The notes under the pieces are model-generated. The model was not told where the DNA came from, did no database searches, and saw only the letters and a list, made by a program, of their open reading frames with translations. This document shows positions 49,696 to 57,534 of a stretch of 64,000 nt of DNA, one piece after another; positions within the stretch are counted from its first letter, which is position 1, and each line of letters starts with the position of its first letter. Source of the DNA: Clavibacter michiganensis (GTDB taxonomy: Bacteria > Actinomycetota > Actinomycetes > Actinomycetales > Microbacteriaceae); contig NZ_MDJZ01000003.1 of assembly GCF_002151125.1 (NCBI RefSeq), forward strand, positions 62,001-126,000. Direction: 5' to 3'. The translations under genes were made by a program, and so were the position numbers.

Positions 49696-51066
49696 GTGGC
49701 CTCAGAGCACCTCGTCCCCGCCCATCCCGACGTCCTCGCCGGACTCGACCACTGGCGCACGCTCGAGGTCAAGCAGCAGCCGCAGTGGCCGGACGCCGCC
49801 GCCGTCCACGCCGCGTCCGCCGAGATCGCCCTGCTGCCGCCCCTGGTCTTCGCGGGCGAGGTCGACCTGCTGCGCTCCCGCCTGGCCGCCGCCGCCGACG
49901 GCCGCGCGTTCCTCCTCCAGGGAGGCGACTGCGCCGAGACGTTCGCCGGCGCCACGGCCGACGCCATCCGCAACCGCGTGAAGACCGTGCTCCAGATGGC
50001 CGTCGTGCTCACCTACGGCGCGGCCATGCCCGTCGTGAAGATGGGCCGCATGGCCGGCCAGTTCGCGAAGCCGCGCTCCAGCGACTCCGAGACCCGCGGC
50101 GACCTGACCCTGCCCGCGTACCGCGGCGACATCGTCAACGGCTACGACTTCACGCCCGAGTCGCGCGCGGCGGATCCGGCCCGTCTCGTGAAGGGGTACC
50201 ACACGGCCGCCTCCACGTTGAACCTCATCCGCGCCTTCACGCAGGGCGGCTTCGCGGATCTCCGCGAGGTGCACAGCTGGAACAAGGGCTTCGCCGCCAA
50301 CCCCGCGAACCAGCGCTACGAGCAGCTCGCCCGCGACATCGACCGGGCCATCAAGTTCATGGAGGCCGCCGGCGCCGACTTCGACGACCTCAAGCGCGTC
50401 GAGTTCTACACCGGCCACGAGGGCCTCCTCATGGACTACGAGCGGCCCATGACGCGCATCGACTCGCGCACCGGCACGCCCTACAACACCTCGGCGCACT
50501 TCATCTGGATCGGGGAGCGCACGCGCGACCTCGACGGCGCGCACGTCGACTTCCTGTCCCGCGTGCGGAACCCGCTGGGCGTGAAGCTCGGCCCGTCGAC
50601 GACGCCCGAGACCGTGCACGAGCTCATCGAGAAGCTCGACCCGGACCGCGAGCCCGGCCGCCTCACGTTCATCACGCGCATGGGCGCGGGCCGCATCCGC
50701 GACGCCCTGCCGCCGCTCCTCGAGGCCGTGAAGGCGTCGGACGCGAACCCGCTGTGGGTCACCGACCCCATGCACGGCAACGGCCTCACCACCCCCACCG
50801 GCTACAAGACGCGTCGCTTCGACGACGTCGTCGACGAGGTGCAGGGCTTCTTCCAGGCGCACCGGGCGGCGGGCACGCACCCCGGAGGCATCCACATCGA
50901 GCTCACGGGCGACGACGTCACCGAGTGCCTGGGCGGATCCGAGCACATCGACGAGGCCACCCTCGCGACGCGCTACGAGTCGCTCTGCGACCCCCGGCTC
51001 AACCACATGCAGAGCCTCGAGCTCGCGTTCCTCGTCGCCGAGGAGCTCGCCGCCGCTCGCAGCTGA
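49696..51066 (+). CDS. aroG: Class II 3-deoxy-7-phosphoheptulonate (DAHP) synthase
   Basis: A 456-residue plant-like class II DAHP synthase: first step of the shikimate pathway, from phosphoenolpyruvate and erythrose-4-phosphate. Typical blocks are AFLLQGGDCAETFAGATADAIRN, GRMAGQFAKPRSSDSE, YRGDIVNGYDFTPE, FYTGHEGLLMDYE, and DPMHGNGLTTPTGYKTR with the metal-binding residues. The GTG start gives a VASEHLVPAHPDVLAGLDHWR N-terminus of the expected length. The gene lies 58 bases after plsC and ends in a strong terminator. Confidence 0.93.
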   Translation: MASEHLVPAHPDVLAGLDHWRTLEVKQQPQWPDAAAVHAASAEIALLPPLVFAGEVDLLRSRLAAAADGRAFLLQGGDCAETFAGATADAIRNRVKTVLQMAVVLTYGAAMPVVKMGRMAGQFAKPRSSDSETRGDLTLPAYRGDIVNGYDFTPESRAADPARLVKGYHTAASTLNLIRAFTQGGFADLREVHSWNKGFAANPANQRYEQLARDIDRAIKFMEAAGADFDDLKRVEFYTGHEGLLMDYERPMTRIDSRTGTPYNTSAHFIWIGERTRDLDGAHVDFLSRVRNPLGVKLGPSTTPETVHELIEKLDPDREPGRLTFITRMGAGRIRDALPPLLEAVKASDANPLWVTDPMHGNGLTTPTGYKTRRFDDVVDEVQGFFQAHRAAGTHPGGIHIELTGDDVTECLGGSEHIDEATLATRYESLCDPRLNHMQSLELAFLVAEELAAARS

Positions 51067-51075
51067 GCCCGCCCG

Positions 51076-51119
51076 CACGATGGAGCCCGCCGTCCTCGAG
51101 GACGGCGGGCTCCGTCGTG
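51076..51119. terminator. Strong bidirectional hairpin terminator after aroG
   Basis: A perfect 32-base palindrome at 51082-51113 (core CTCGAG) is extended outward by CACGA/TCGTG with one mismatched pair. It separates the convergent aroG and protein kinase genes. Confidence 0.8.
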
Positions 51120-51147
51120 TCCGGCCCGCGGACCGCTCGCGGCTGGA

Positions 51148-53097
51148 TCAGCCGGACGCGGTGATGCCCAGGTTGACGGTCGACCCGCGGCGGGCCAGGG
51201 CCTGCGCCTCCGGGCTCGCCGACGCCACCCGGGTGATGCTGTTGGGCAGCGCGTCCCAGAACGCCGAGTACGCGTACTTGAAGCCCGCCCTGTCGAGCGC
51301 GGCCTTCGCCTCGTCGCGCGTGAGCCCGACGACCTCCGGCACCGCGACGAGGTCCGGCCCCTTGGAGACCTCGAGGCCCACCTTGCTGCCGGGCGCGCCG
51401 TCGAGGCCGGAGCGCACAGGGTTCTCGTCCAGCGCGTAGACCGAGATCACGTCGCCCTTCTCCACGTCGTCGCTGAAGCTCTGCCTGCCGGCCTCGCCGA
51501 CGAGCCCCGCCTGCGCGAGCGTGGTGACGGCCTGGTCCACCGGGCGATCGCGCACGTCCGGGATGGGTCCCGCGGCCACGACGAGCGTCACGGGCTGCCG
51601 CTCGGGGTACTGGGCGCCGACGGGCGCGCCCGACGGATCGAGGACCTGCACGACAGTACCCTCCTCGGCGTCGCCGTACTGGCGGACGGTCGCCTCCTGC
51701 ACGACGAACGGCACCCCCTCGAGGCGCGTGCGGGCGTCCGCCTCCTGGGCCCCGGACACGTCCGGCACGTCGAGGAGCCGCGGTCCGGTCGAGGCGTACA
51801 CGGTCACGGTGGATCCCTGGTCGACGGGCGTCCCGGACGCCGGGACGCTGCGGGTCACGTGCCCCACCTCGACCTCCACGCTCGGCTCCTCGGCCCGCGC
51901 CACGACGAATCCCTGGCCCTGCAGCGTGCCGGCCGCGTCGTCCACGGCCATCGCGGCCACCTGCGGCACGGGCACCTTGGCGCCGGGACCCTGCCCGTAG
52001 TACCAGCCGGTGCCGCCGGCGAGGGCGGCGAGCATGACGACGAGGAGCGCGAGGACCCAGCCCCGGGAGCGGCGGCGGGATCCGGCGGCCGCCAGCGCGA
52101 CGACGGACTCGGGCTCGCGGCTCTCGGTCTCCTGCCGCGTCATGACGGGCGGCCCGCCGACGACCTGGGTCTCGCCCGTCGTGACGGAGGGGAGCGCGGG
52201 GGCGCTCGGGAAGACGACGGTGCGCTGGAGCGGGGCGGGGTCGCCCGATCGCGCATCGAGCCGGTTCTGCACGGCGTAGAGCTCGTCGAGGAGGGCCCGG
52301 GCGTCGCGGGGCCGCTGCTCGGGATCCCGGGCGGTCGCCCACAGCACCAGCTCGTCGAGCTCGACGGGCACCGAGGCGTTGGCGGTGCTCGGGGTGGGCA
52401 CCTGGTCGTTGGCGTGCTGGTACGCGATCTGCATGGGCTGCTCGCCCTTGAACGGCTGCTCGCCCGCGAGCATCTCGTACATCATGATGCCGACCGCGTA
52501 GATGTCGCTGCGGGTGTCGGCGATGCCCCGCGTGACGAGCTCGGGGGAGAGGTAGGCGATGGTCCCGAGGAGGGCCTGCCCCGTCGCCGTGTTCGCGCTG
52601 ACGGCGCGCGCGAGGCCGAAGTCCCCGATCTTGATGCGGCCGTCGTCGGCGAGCAGCACGTTCTCGGGCTTCAGGTCGCGGTGCACGATGCCGGCCTTGT
52701 GCGCGGCCGCCAGTCCCGAGAGCACCGCCTCGAGGATGTCGAGGGTCTGCTCGGGCGTCAGCCGCTCGTACTCCTGCAGCAGCTCGCGCAGGGTCATCCC
52801 GGGGAGGTACTCCATGACGAGGTACGCCATGTCCGAGTCCTGCCCCTGGTCGAAGACGTTCACGACGTTGGGGTGCGCCAGCCGCGCGGCCGAGCGGGCC
52901 TCCTGGATGAAGCGGTCGCGGAACGCGCTGTCGTCCGCGAGGTGCCCGTGCATCACCTTGACGGCGACGCGACGCTCCAGCCGCAGGTCGGTGGCGACGT
53001 AGACCGTCGCCATCCCGCCGCGCGCGATGCGGGACCTGACCTGGTATCGGCCGTCGAGGAGACGGCCGATCATCGGGTCGGTCGGGCTGGAGGTCAC
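51148..53097 (-). CDS. PASTA-domain serine/threonine protein kinase
   Basis: A 649-residue membrane kinase. The kinase domain (15-270) has GRYQVRSRIARGGMATVY, Lys47 in VAVKVM, HRDLKPEN (Asp141) and DFGLAR (Asp159). After a juxtamembrane linker one helix follows (about 345-367), then four extracellular PASTA repeats beginning at VPVPQV, VPDVSG, IPDVRD and VPEVVG, which bind muropeptides or lipid II. The GTG start is supported by TAGAAT 6 bases upstream. The next genes (Rv2175c-like, prenyl synthase) and aroG recall the mycobacterial pknL region, although PknL lacks PASTA repeats, so orthology is uncertain. Confidence 0.92.
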   Translation of the reverse strand: MTSSPTDPMIGRLLDGRYQVRSRIARGGMATVYVATDLRLERRVAVKVMHGHLADDSAFRDRFIQEARSAARLAHPNVVNVFDQGQDSDMAYLVMEYLPGMTLRELLQEYERLTPEQTLDILEAVLSGLAAAHKAGIVHRDLKPENVLLADDGRIKIGDFGLARAVSANTATGQALLGTIAYLSPELVTRGIADTRSDIYAVGIMMYEMLAGEQPFKGEQPMQIAYQHANDQVPTPSTANASVPVELDELVLWATARDPEQRPRDARALLDELYAVQNRLDARSGDPAPLQRTVVFPSAPALPSVTTGETQVVGGPPVMTRQETESREPESVVALAAAGSRRRSRGWVLALLVVMLAALAGGTGWYYGQGPGAKVPVPQVAAMAVDDAAGTLQGQGFVVARAEEPSVEVEVGHVTRSVPASGTPVDQGSTVTVYASTGPRLLDVPDVSGAQEADARTRLEGVPFVVQEATVRQYGDAEEGTVVQVLDPSGAPVGAQYPERQPVTLVVAAGPIPDVRDRPVDQAVTTLAQAGLVGEAGRQSFSDDVEKGDVISVYALDENPVRSGLDGAPGSKVGLEVSKGPDLVAVPEVVGLTRDEAKAALDRAGFKYAYSAFWDALPNSITRVASASPEAQALARRGSTVNLGITASG

Positions 53098-53103
53098 TGG
53101 ATG

Positions 53104-53109
53104 ATTCTA
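53104..53109 (-). promoter_or_regulatory. -10 box (TAGAAT) for the PASTA kinase gene
   Basis: Minus-strand TAGAAT ends 6 bases before the GTG at 53097 and fixes that start. The mRNA should be leaderless. Confidence 0.55.
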
Positions 53110-53179
53110 GGGATCGCCGGTCCGCTGGCCTCCCCGGCACACCGGTGCGCCGCCTCGCGGGTGCGCCTGGGGATCGGCG

Positions 53180-54451
53180 TCAGCCGATCTCGTCGAGCCA
53201 CGTCCAGGCGGATGCCTCCCACTTGGCGTAGGCATCCGGGTAGGCCGAGTACTGCACGGCCTGGGCGGCCTGCGTCACGGTCATCGACTTCCAGCCGGGG
53301 ATGTCGAGGAGGCCGCGCGTCGCGCCGGGGTTCGGGTTCACGCTGCCGCCGAAGAACGCGCGCGAGGCGTACACGGGGTCGTTCAGGTCGGCGGGCTGAC
53401 CCCAGCCCTGGCTGGGGCGCTGCTGGAAGAGGCCGATGGAGTCGCGGTCGCCCCAGTCGAGGTTGCGGAGCGTCGACTCCTGCGCCGCGGTCGCGAGCGC
53501 GATGACGAGCCCGTAGTCGCTGACGCCGGCCGAGCGCCCCACCTGGACGATGACGCGCGCGTTGCGGCGCATCTCGTCGGTCATGATGGTCGTCCCGTTC
53601 AGCGACGCGACCTGCACGGCCGAGGTGGACGCGTGCGGGATCGTCAGCGTGCTGCCCGCGTAGATGATGCTCGACCAGTTGAGGCCGTTGGCGTTGAGGA
53701 GGTCCTGCACCGTGACGCCCGTGTCCGTCGCGATGCTGTGCAGCGTCTCGCCGGTCTGGATCGTGTGCGTGCCCGAGAGCCCCTGCTTCGCGGCGGGGGA
53801 GGCGCTGGCGGGCGTCGCGGGCGCGGCTGACGCCGACGTCGCCCCCGCTCCCGGGATCGTGAGCCGGTCGCCGGGGAAGATCGTGCTCGTGGCCTGGAGC
53901 CCGTTCGCCTGGAGGACCGACGACGTCGAGACGCCGTGCCTGCCCGCGATGCCCGACACGGTGTCGGCGGCCAGGACCGTGTACGTCGTGCCCGATTCGG
54001 TGGACGCGGCGGGTGCGGGGGTCGATGCCCCGGATCCGCCGAGCGTGAGCGTCTGGCCGGGGAAGATCGTGGTCTTCCAGCCGAGCCCGTTCTGCGCGAG
54101 CACGGATGCGGTGGAGAGGCCGTAGCGTCCGGCGATGCTCGAGACGGTCTCGCCCTGCGCGACCACGTGCGAGGAGGGGGTCGCCACCATCGGCGCCGCG
54201 GTCGGCGCGGCCGTCGGCGCGGCGACGTGGGTGAGCTTGGTCTGCGCGGGGCCGGACTTCGCCTTCGGCACGCGCTTCACGGGAGCGGCTTCGACGGGGG
54301 TCGCCATGCCGAGGCTCACCGCGAGGGAGCCGACGAGCACGATGGGCATGGTCGCGAGCAGCGCCTTGGAGCGGCGGTTCGCCGAGCGTCCGGTGGCGGT
54401 GTCCGAGGACCGGCGGGGGTCGCGAGGAGGGGTGGGTTCGGTCATGGGCAT
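53180..54451 (-). CDS. Secreted cell-wall protein with three LysM domains and a lysozyme-like C-terminus
   Basis: A 423-residue exported protein. A basic N-terminus and one hydrophobic segment (about 30-55, ending VEAAP) form the signal. Three LysM domains follow at about 94-137, 156-200 and 228-272 (HVVAQGETVSSIAGRYGLS, YTVLAADTVSGIAGRHGVS, HTIQTGETLHSIATDTGVT), which bind peptidoglycan. Residues 285-423 have a lysozyme-like pattern: ALATAAQESTLRNLDWGDRDSIGLFQQRPSQGWG, where Glu325 could be catalytic. It is probably a peptidoglycan-active enzyme or a remodelling factor. ATG 54451 or 54445 may be the start. Confidence 0.83.
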   Translation of the reverse strand: MPMTEPTPPRDPRRSSDTATGRSANRRSKALLATMPIVLVGSLAVSLGMATPVEAAPVKRVPKAKSGPAQTKLTHVAAPTAAPTAAPMVATPSSHVVAQGETVSSIAGRYGLSTASVLAQNGLGWKTTIFPGQTLTLGGSGASTPAPAASTESGTTYTVLAADTVSGIAGRHGVSTSSVLQANGLQATSTIFPGDRLTIPGAGATSASAAPATPASASPAAKQGLSGTHTIQTGETLHSIATDTGVTVQDLLNANGLNWSSIIYAGSTLTIPHASTSAVQVASLNGTTIMTDEMRRNARVIVQVGRSAGVSDYGLVIALATAAQESTLRNLDWGDRDSIGLFQQRPSQGWGQPADLNDPVYASRAFFGGSVNPNPGATRGLLDIPGWKSMTVTQAAQAVQYSAYPDAYAKWEASAWTWLDEIG

Positions 54452-54671
54452 GTTGGTCTACTCCGGCCGTCGTGCGCGATTCCCTGATGCAGGTGATCCA
54501 CGTTAACACGCAGGGAGAGGAATGCGCACATAAGTGACGGATGGGACTGGAGTGATCTGCGACACGCGTGTTGGGCGGATAGGCAGGCTCCGGAGCCCGG
54601 ACGGCGCGTGCGCGGACGCCGAGCGCGCGCCCGGTCCCGGCGACGGCGCCGGACGTGCCAGCATGTGAGGC

Positions 54672-55013
54672 GTGAACGAGCCCTATGCCGACCGTGAGTG
54701 GTTGACCGTCCCCGATCTCGTCGACCTCCTGGGTCTCACCGTCAGCCGCGTGCGCCGGCTCATCGAGGACCGGCGCCTCCTGGCCGTCCGCCTCGACGGC
54801 GTGCTCAAGGTGCCGGCCGTCTTCCTGCGCGAGGGGGAGCCGCTGACCGAGCTGCGAGGCACCGTCATCGTGCTCGGCGACAACGGCTTCACCGACGAGG
54901 AGGCCATGCAGTGGCTCCTCACCGAGGAGCCGAGCCTCGGCGCCGCCCCGATCGACGCCCTGCTGGCGGGGCGCAAGGCGGAGGTGCGCCGGGTCGCGCA
55001 GGCCAGCGCCTGA
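54672..55013 (+). CDS. Rv2175c-like DNA-binding protein
   Basis: A 113-residue protein: WLTVPDLVDLLGLTVSRVRRLIEDRRLLAVRLDGVLKVPAVFL (winged helix-turn-helix, residues 10-52), then GTVIVLGDNGFTDEEAMQWLLTEEPSLGAAPIDALLAGRKAEVRRVAQ. This is the Rv2175c family, a DNA-binding substrate of PknL-type kinases in mycobacteria. Its position next to a Ser/Thr kinase and a prenyl synthase gene repeats the mycobacterial arrangement. It starts at GTG. The 220 bases upstream, shared with the divergent LysM gene, include an AT-richer patch near 54500-54540. Confidence 0.85.
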   Translation: MNEPYADREWLTVPDLVDLLGLTVSRVRRLIEDRRLLAVRLDGVLKVPAVFLREGEPLTELRGTVIVLGDNGFTDEEAMQWLLTEEPSLGAAPIDALLAGRKAEVRRVAQASA

Positions 55014-55066
55014 TCGTCGGCGTCGGCTGCCCCGTCGTGCCCCGGCACGTGCCGGTCGAGGTCCGC

Positions 55067-56188
55067 TCAGGTGACGCGGCGCGTGACGCTGTCGACGAGC
55101 AGCTCGAGCTGGTTCCTCGCCCGCGATCCGATCGGGGCGTCGCGCAGCGCCGACAGCGACTCGCGGACGTGGCGCGCGATCATGCCCTCCACCTCGTCGA
55201 GCGCGCCGCTCTCGCGGAGGATCGACTGGAGGACCCGGATCTGCTCGTCGTCGAGGTCCGGGTCGCCGAGGAGCGCGTCGACCGTGCGGCGCACGCCGTC
55301 CGGCAGCCGCCGGCGAGCGAGGGCGATGAGCACGGTGCGCTTCCCCTCGCGGAGGTCGTCGCCGCTGGGCTTGCCCGTCACGTCGCTGTCCCCGAACACG
55401 CCGAGCACGTCGTCGCGCAGCTGGAAGGCGATGCCGAGCGGCAGGCCGACGGCGCGGAGCGCCGCGACCTGCTCGGGCGTCGCGCCCGCGAGGCTGGCGC
55501 CGACGACGAGCGGCGCCTCGATGCTGTACTTCGCGGACTTGTAGACGATGACGTTGTGGGCACGGGCGAGGGTGTCGTCCTCGGGCACGGTCGGCCACGC
55601 GACCTCCTCGAGCACGTCGAGGTACTGGCCGAGCGTGACCTGCGTGCGCATGGTCGCGAGCTCGGCGCGCGTCGCGCGCGCCGCGGACCCGTCCGCGAGC
55701 GCCAGGAGCGAGTCGATGAGGAGCTCGTCGCTCCACCCCAGCAGGAGGTCGCCGAGGAGGGTCGCCCCCGCCTCGCCGAAGCCCGCCGCCGAGCCGGCCC
55801 AGCCGCTCGCGGCATGCAGCGCCTCGAAGCGGCGATGCGCCGCGGGGCGGCCACGACGGGTGTCGGAGCGGTCGATGATGTCGTCGTGGACGAGTGCCGC
55901 GGCGTGGAAGATCTCGAGGCCCGCGGCGACGCCGACGACCGCCCGGTACCCGGGTCGCTCCTCGCCCTGGGGTCGCCCGACGGGGGAGGGGTCGAGGTCG
56001 ATCACCGAGCGCCATCCCCAGTAGCAGAACTGCGCGCGGAACCGCTTCCCGCCTCTCAGCAGATCCGAGGAGAACTCCTGGATGGGCACAAGATCCGGGC
56101 TGATCTCCCGGAGTCCCGCCGCCTGGGCCGTCAGGAAGTCGTCGAGGCGGGTCTGGACGTGGCTGACGAGGCGGTCGCTTTCGGGCAC
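55067..56188 (-). CDS. Polyprenyl (geranylgeranyl-type) diphosphate synthase
   Basis: A 373-residue trans-prenyltransferase. The first aspartate-rich motif is ALVHDDIIDRSDTRRG and the second is FQLRDDVLGVFGD; GGKRFRAQFC and KSAKYS supply the diphosphate-binding lysines and arginines. It condenses isopentenyl units into a C20-C40 chain for menaquinone, carotenoids or lipid carriers; chain length cannot be read with certainty. The GTG start is supported by TAGGCT at the leaderless distance. It is divergent from the DUF3040 gene. Confidence 0.9.
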   Translation of the reverse strand: MPESDRLVSHVQTRLDDFLTAQAAGLREISPDLVPIQEFSSDLLRGGKRFRAQFCYWGWRSVIDLDPSPVGRPQGEERPGYRAVVGVAAGLEIFHAAALVHDDIIDRSDTRRGRPAAHRRFEALHAASGWAGSAAGFGEAGATLLGDLLLGWSDELLIDSLLALADGSAARATRAELATMRTQVTLGQYLDVLEEVAWPTVPEDDTLARAHNVIVYKSAKYSIEAPLVVGASLAGATPEQVAALRAVGLPLGIAFQLRDDVLGVFGDSDVTGKPSGDDLREGKRTVLIALARRRLPDGVRRTVDALLGDPDLDDEQIRVLQSILRESGALDEVEGMIARHVRESLSALRDAPIGSRARNQLELLVDSVTRRVT

Positions 56189-56194
56189 CCGCCT

Positions 56195-56200
56195 AGCCTA
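56195..56200 (-). promoter_or_regulatory. -10 box (TAGGCT) for the prenyl synthase gene
   Basis: Minus-strand TAGGCT ends 6 bases before the GTG at 56188. It is 16 bases from the divergent TAGAAT at 56217. Confidence 0.5.
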
Positions 56201-56216
56201 GCCAGGGGCAGGGAGC

Positions 56217-56222
56217 TAGAAT
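56217..56222 (+). promoter_or_regulatory. -10 box (TAGAAT) for the leader peptide and DUF3040 gene
   Basis: TAGAAT ends exactly 6 bases before a GTG at 56229 that opens a 9-codon reading frame. The DUF3040 gene follows with its own ribosome site. Confidence 0.55.
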
Positions 56223-56228
56223 TCACGG

Positions 56229-56258
56229 GTGAACACCAACGCGTCGTCCCGAGCCTGA
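56229..56258 (+). other. Leaderless 9-codon upstream reading frame
   Basis: GTG at the leaderless distance from TAGAAT encodes MNTNASSRA and stops at 56258, 7 bases before the DUF3040 ATG. The GAGGGG site that serves DUF3040 overlaps its stop region. It could couple translation or act as a leader; it may also be an accident. Confidence 0.4.
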
Positions 56259-56265
56259 GGGGAAC

Positions 56266-56661
56266 ATGATGCCGCTTTCCGAGCAAGAGCAGCGCCTGCT
56301 GGAGGAGATGGAGCGAAGCCTCTATCGCAACGACGCAGACTTCGTGGCGACCGTCAGCGGTCGCCGCAGCAGACCCAACTACACGATGGTCGTCGTCGGC
56401 GTGCTGGTCATCGTCCTGGGCATCGCCGCCCTGGCCGCCGGCGTCATCACCAAGCTGGCCGTCATCGGCATCCTGGGCTTCGCCGTCATGATCGTCGGCG
56501 CGCTGCTGATCTTCAGCCCGCGCGGGGCATCCGGTGACGCGTCGACCCCCGCAGCTGCTCCGGCTCCCGGGCGAGGTGCCGGCAAGCGCCCGGCCTCGTC
56601 GTCCTCCTTCATGGACCGCATCAACGAGCGCTGGGAGAAGCGCCAGGGCGGTCAGGACTGA
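56266..56661 (+). CDS. DUF3040 family membrane protein
   Basis: A 131-residue protein. The N-terminal PLSEQEQRLLEEMERSLYRNDADF is the hallmark of DUF3040 proteins, which are common near the cell-wall cluster of actinobacteria. Two membrane helices follow (about 43-62 and 66-86), then a disordered, basic C-terminus (SSSSFMDRINERWEKRQ). The role is unknown. GAGGGG lies 3 bases before the ATG pair at 56266/56269. A hairpin terminator at 56703-56737 ends the unit. Confidence 0.88.
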   Translation: MMPLSEQEQRLLEEMERSLYRNDADFVATVSGRRSRPNYTMVVVGVLVIVLGIAALAAGVITKLAVIGILGFAVMIVGALLIFSPRGASGDASTPAAAPAPGRGAGKRPASSSSFMDRINERWEKRQGGQD

Positions 56662-56679
56662 CCTCCCCCTGAGGCGGTC

Positions 56680-56695
56680 CTCCACCGCCCTCCAC
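56680..56695 (-). promoter_or_regulatory. Inverted double MraZ-box-like element
   Basis: On the minus strand this reads GTGGAGGGCGGTGGAG, identical over 16 bases to the first two boxes of the mraZ operator at 56934-56949, in the opposite orientation and 254 bases away. Confidence 0.5.
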
Positions 56696-56702
56696 TCGAC
56701 CC

Positions 56703-56737
56703 GAAGGGGCCGATCCCGCACTGGGATCGGCCCCTTC
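56703..56737 (+). terminator. Hairpin terminator after DUF3040
   Basis: A perfect 15-base stem GAAGGGGCCGATCCC with a 5-base loop lies 42 bases after the DUF3040 stop. Confidence 0.8.
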
Positions 56738-56933
56738 CGTCGTCCCACCGCCCCTCCCGATCCCTCCCCGGCGCCCTCCGCGCGGTCCTCCGACCGCGTG
56801 GAGGGCGCTCTCGCATGCCCGCGGCGCGCCGGAGCCCACATCCCCCTCCACTTCCCTCCCCGCGCATCGAGGCCCGGATCCACTGGCATCGGGGGACACG
56901 CACCGCGAATTCACCGTGGCGCCCTGGCGGCGG

Positions 56934-56959
56934 GTGGAGGGCGGTGGAGTAAAGTGGAG
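56934..56959 (+). promoter_or_regulatory. mraZ operator: three GTGGAG boxes at 10-bp steps, with overlapping -10 box
   Basis: GTGGAG occurs at 56934, 56944 and 56954, exactly one helical turn apart, as expected for the binding sites by which MraZ controls its own operon. TAAAGT at 56950-56955 between boxes two and three is a good -10 box, so MraZ would block RNA polymerase. A 40-base leader with an AGGGGG site follows. Confidence 0.75.
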
Positions 56960-56999
56960 CAAGTCCTGAACCACGGCCGGAGAGACAGGGGGTGTCGGT

Positions 57000-57431
57000 G
57001 TGTTCCTCGGCACCCATTCGCCTCGTCTCGACGACAAGGGGCGGCTCATCCTCCCCGCGAAGTTCCGCGACGAGCTCGAGGGCGGCGTCGTCATGACGCG
57101 CGGCCAGGACCGCTGCATCTACGTGTTCACGACGCGCGAGTTCGAGGAGCTGCACGACCGCATGCGCCAGGCGCCCTTGGCGAGCAAGCAGGCGCGCGAC
57201 TACATGCGCGTCTTCCTGTCCGGGGCCAACGCCGAGACGCCGGACAAGCAGCACCGCATCACCATCCCGCAGGCGCTCCGCACCTACGCGGGCCTCGACC
57301 GCGAGCTCGCGGTCATCGGCGCGGGCAGCCGCGTCGAGATCTGGGACGCCGGCACGTGGGACGAGTACCTCACCGCCAACGAGAGCGCGTTCGCCGACAC
57401 CGCGGAGGAGGTGATCCCCGGACTGTTCTGA
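57000..57431 (+). CDS. mraZ: Transcriptional regulator MraZ
   Basis: A 143-residue protein with two SpoVT-AbrB-like halves: [25 protein letters not shown] and [22 protein letters not shown], each with the DxxGR-type DNA-binding loop. MraZ represses the division and cell-wall cluster. GTG 57000 gives the conserved 'MFLG' start and has AGGGGG 6 bases upstream. It heads the operon and should bind the three boxes at 56934-56959. Confidence 0.95.
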   Translation: MFLGTHSPRLDDKGRLILPAKFRDELEGGVVMTRGQDRCIYVFTTREFEELHDRMRQAPLASKQARDYMRVFLSGANAETPDKQHRITIPQALRTYAGLDRELAVIGAGSRVEIWDAGTWDEYLTANESAFADTAEEVIPGLF

Positions 57432-57534
57432 CCCCGGCCCCTGACTCCCAGCCGTCCGACGCCCTGCCGCACTTCCCCGGTGGCAGGTCGGGACGGATGG
57501 GGATCAGGAGTCGCGGACAGGGCATCGGGTCGCC

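Larger units (their letters stand above)
56662..56999. other. 338-base regulatory gap between DUF3040 and mraZ
   Basis: No gene is seen. The gap holds a DUF3040 terminator, a triple MraZ box upstream of mraZ, an inverted double box at 56680-56695, and isolated GTGGAG units at 56798-56803 (plus strand) and 56846-56851 (minus strand). Confidence 0.7.

Noticed and set aside
54452-54671. A c-di-AMP (ydaO-type) riboswitch upstream of the LysM gene
   Set aside because: Such switches often precede cell-wall hydrolase genes in actinobacteria, so I looked for the conserved core on the minus strand, but found none.
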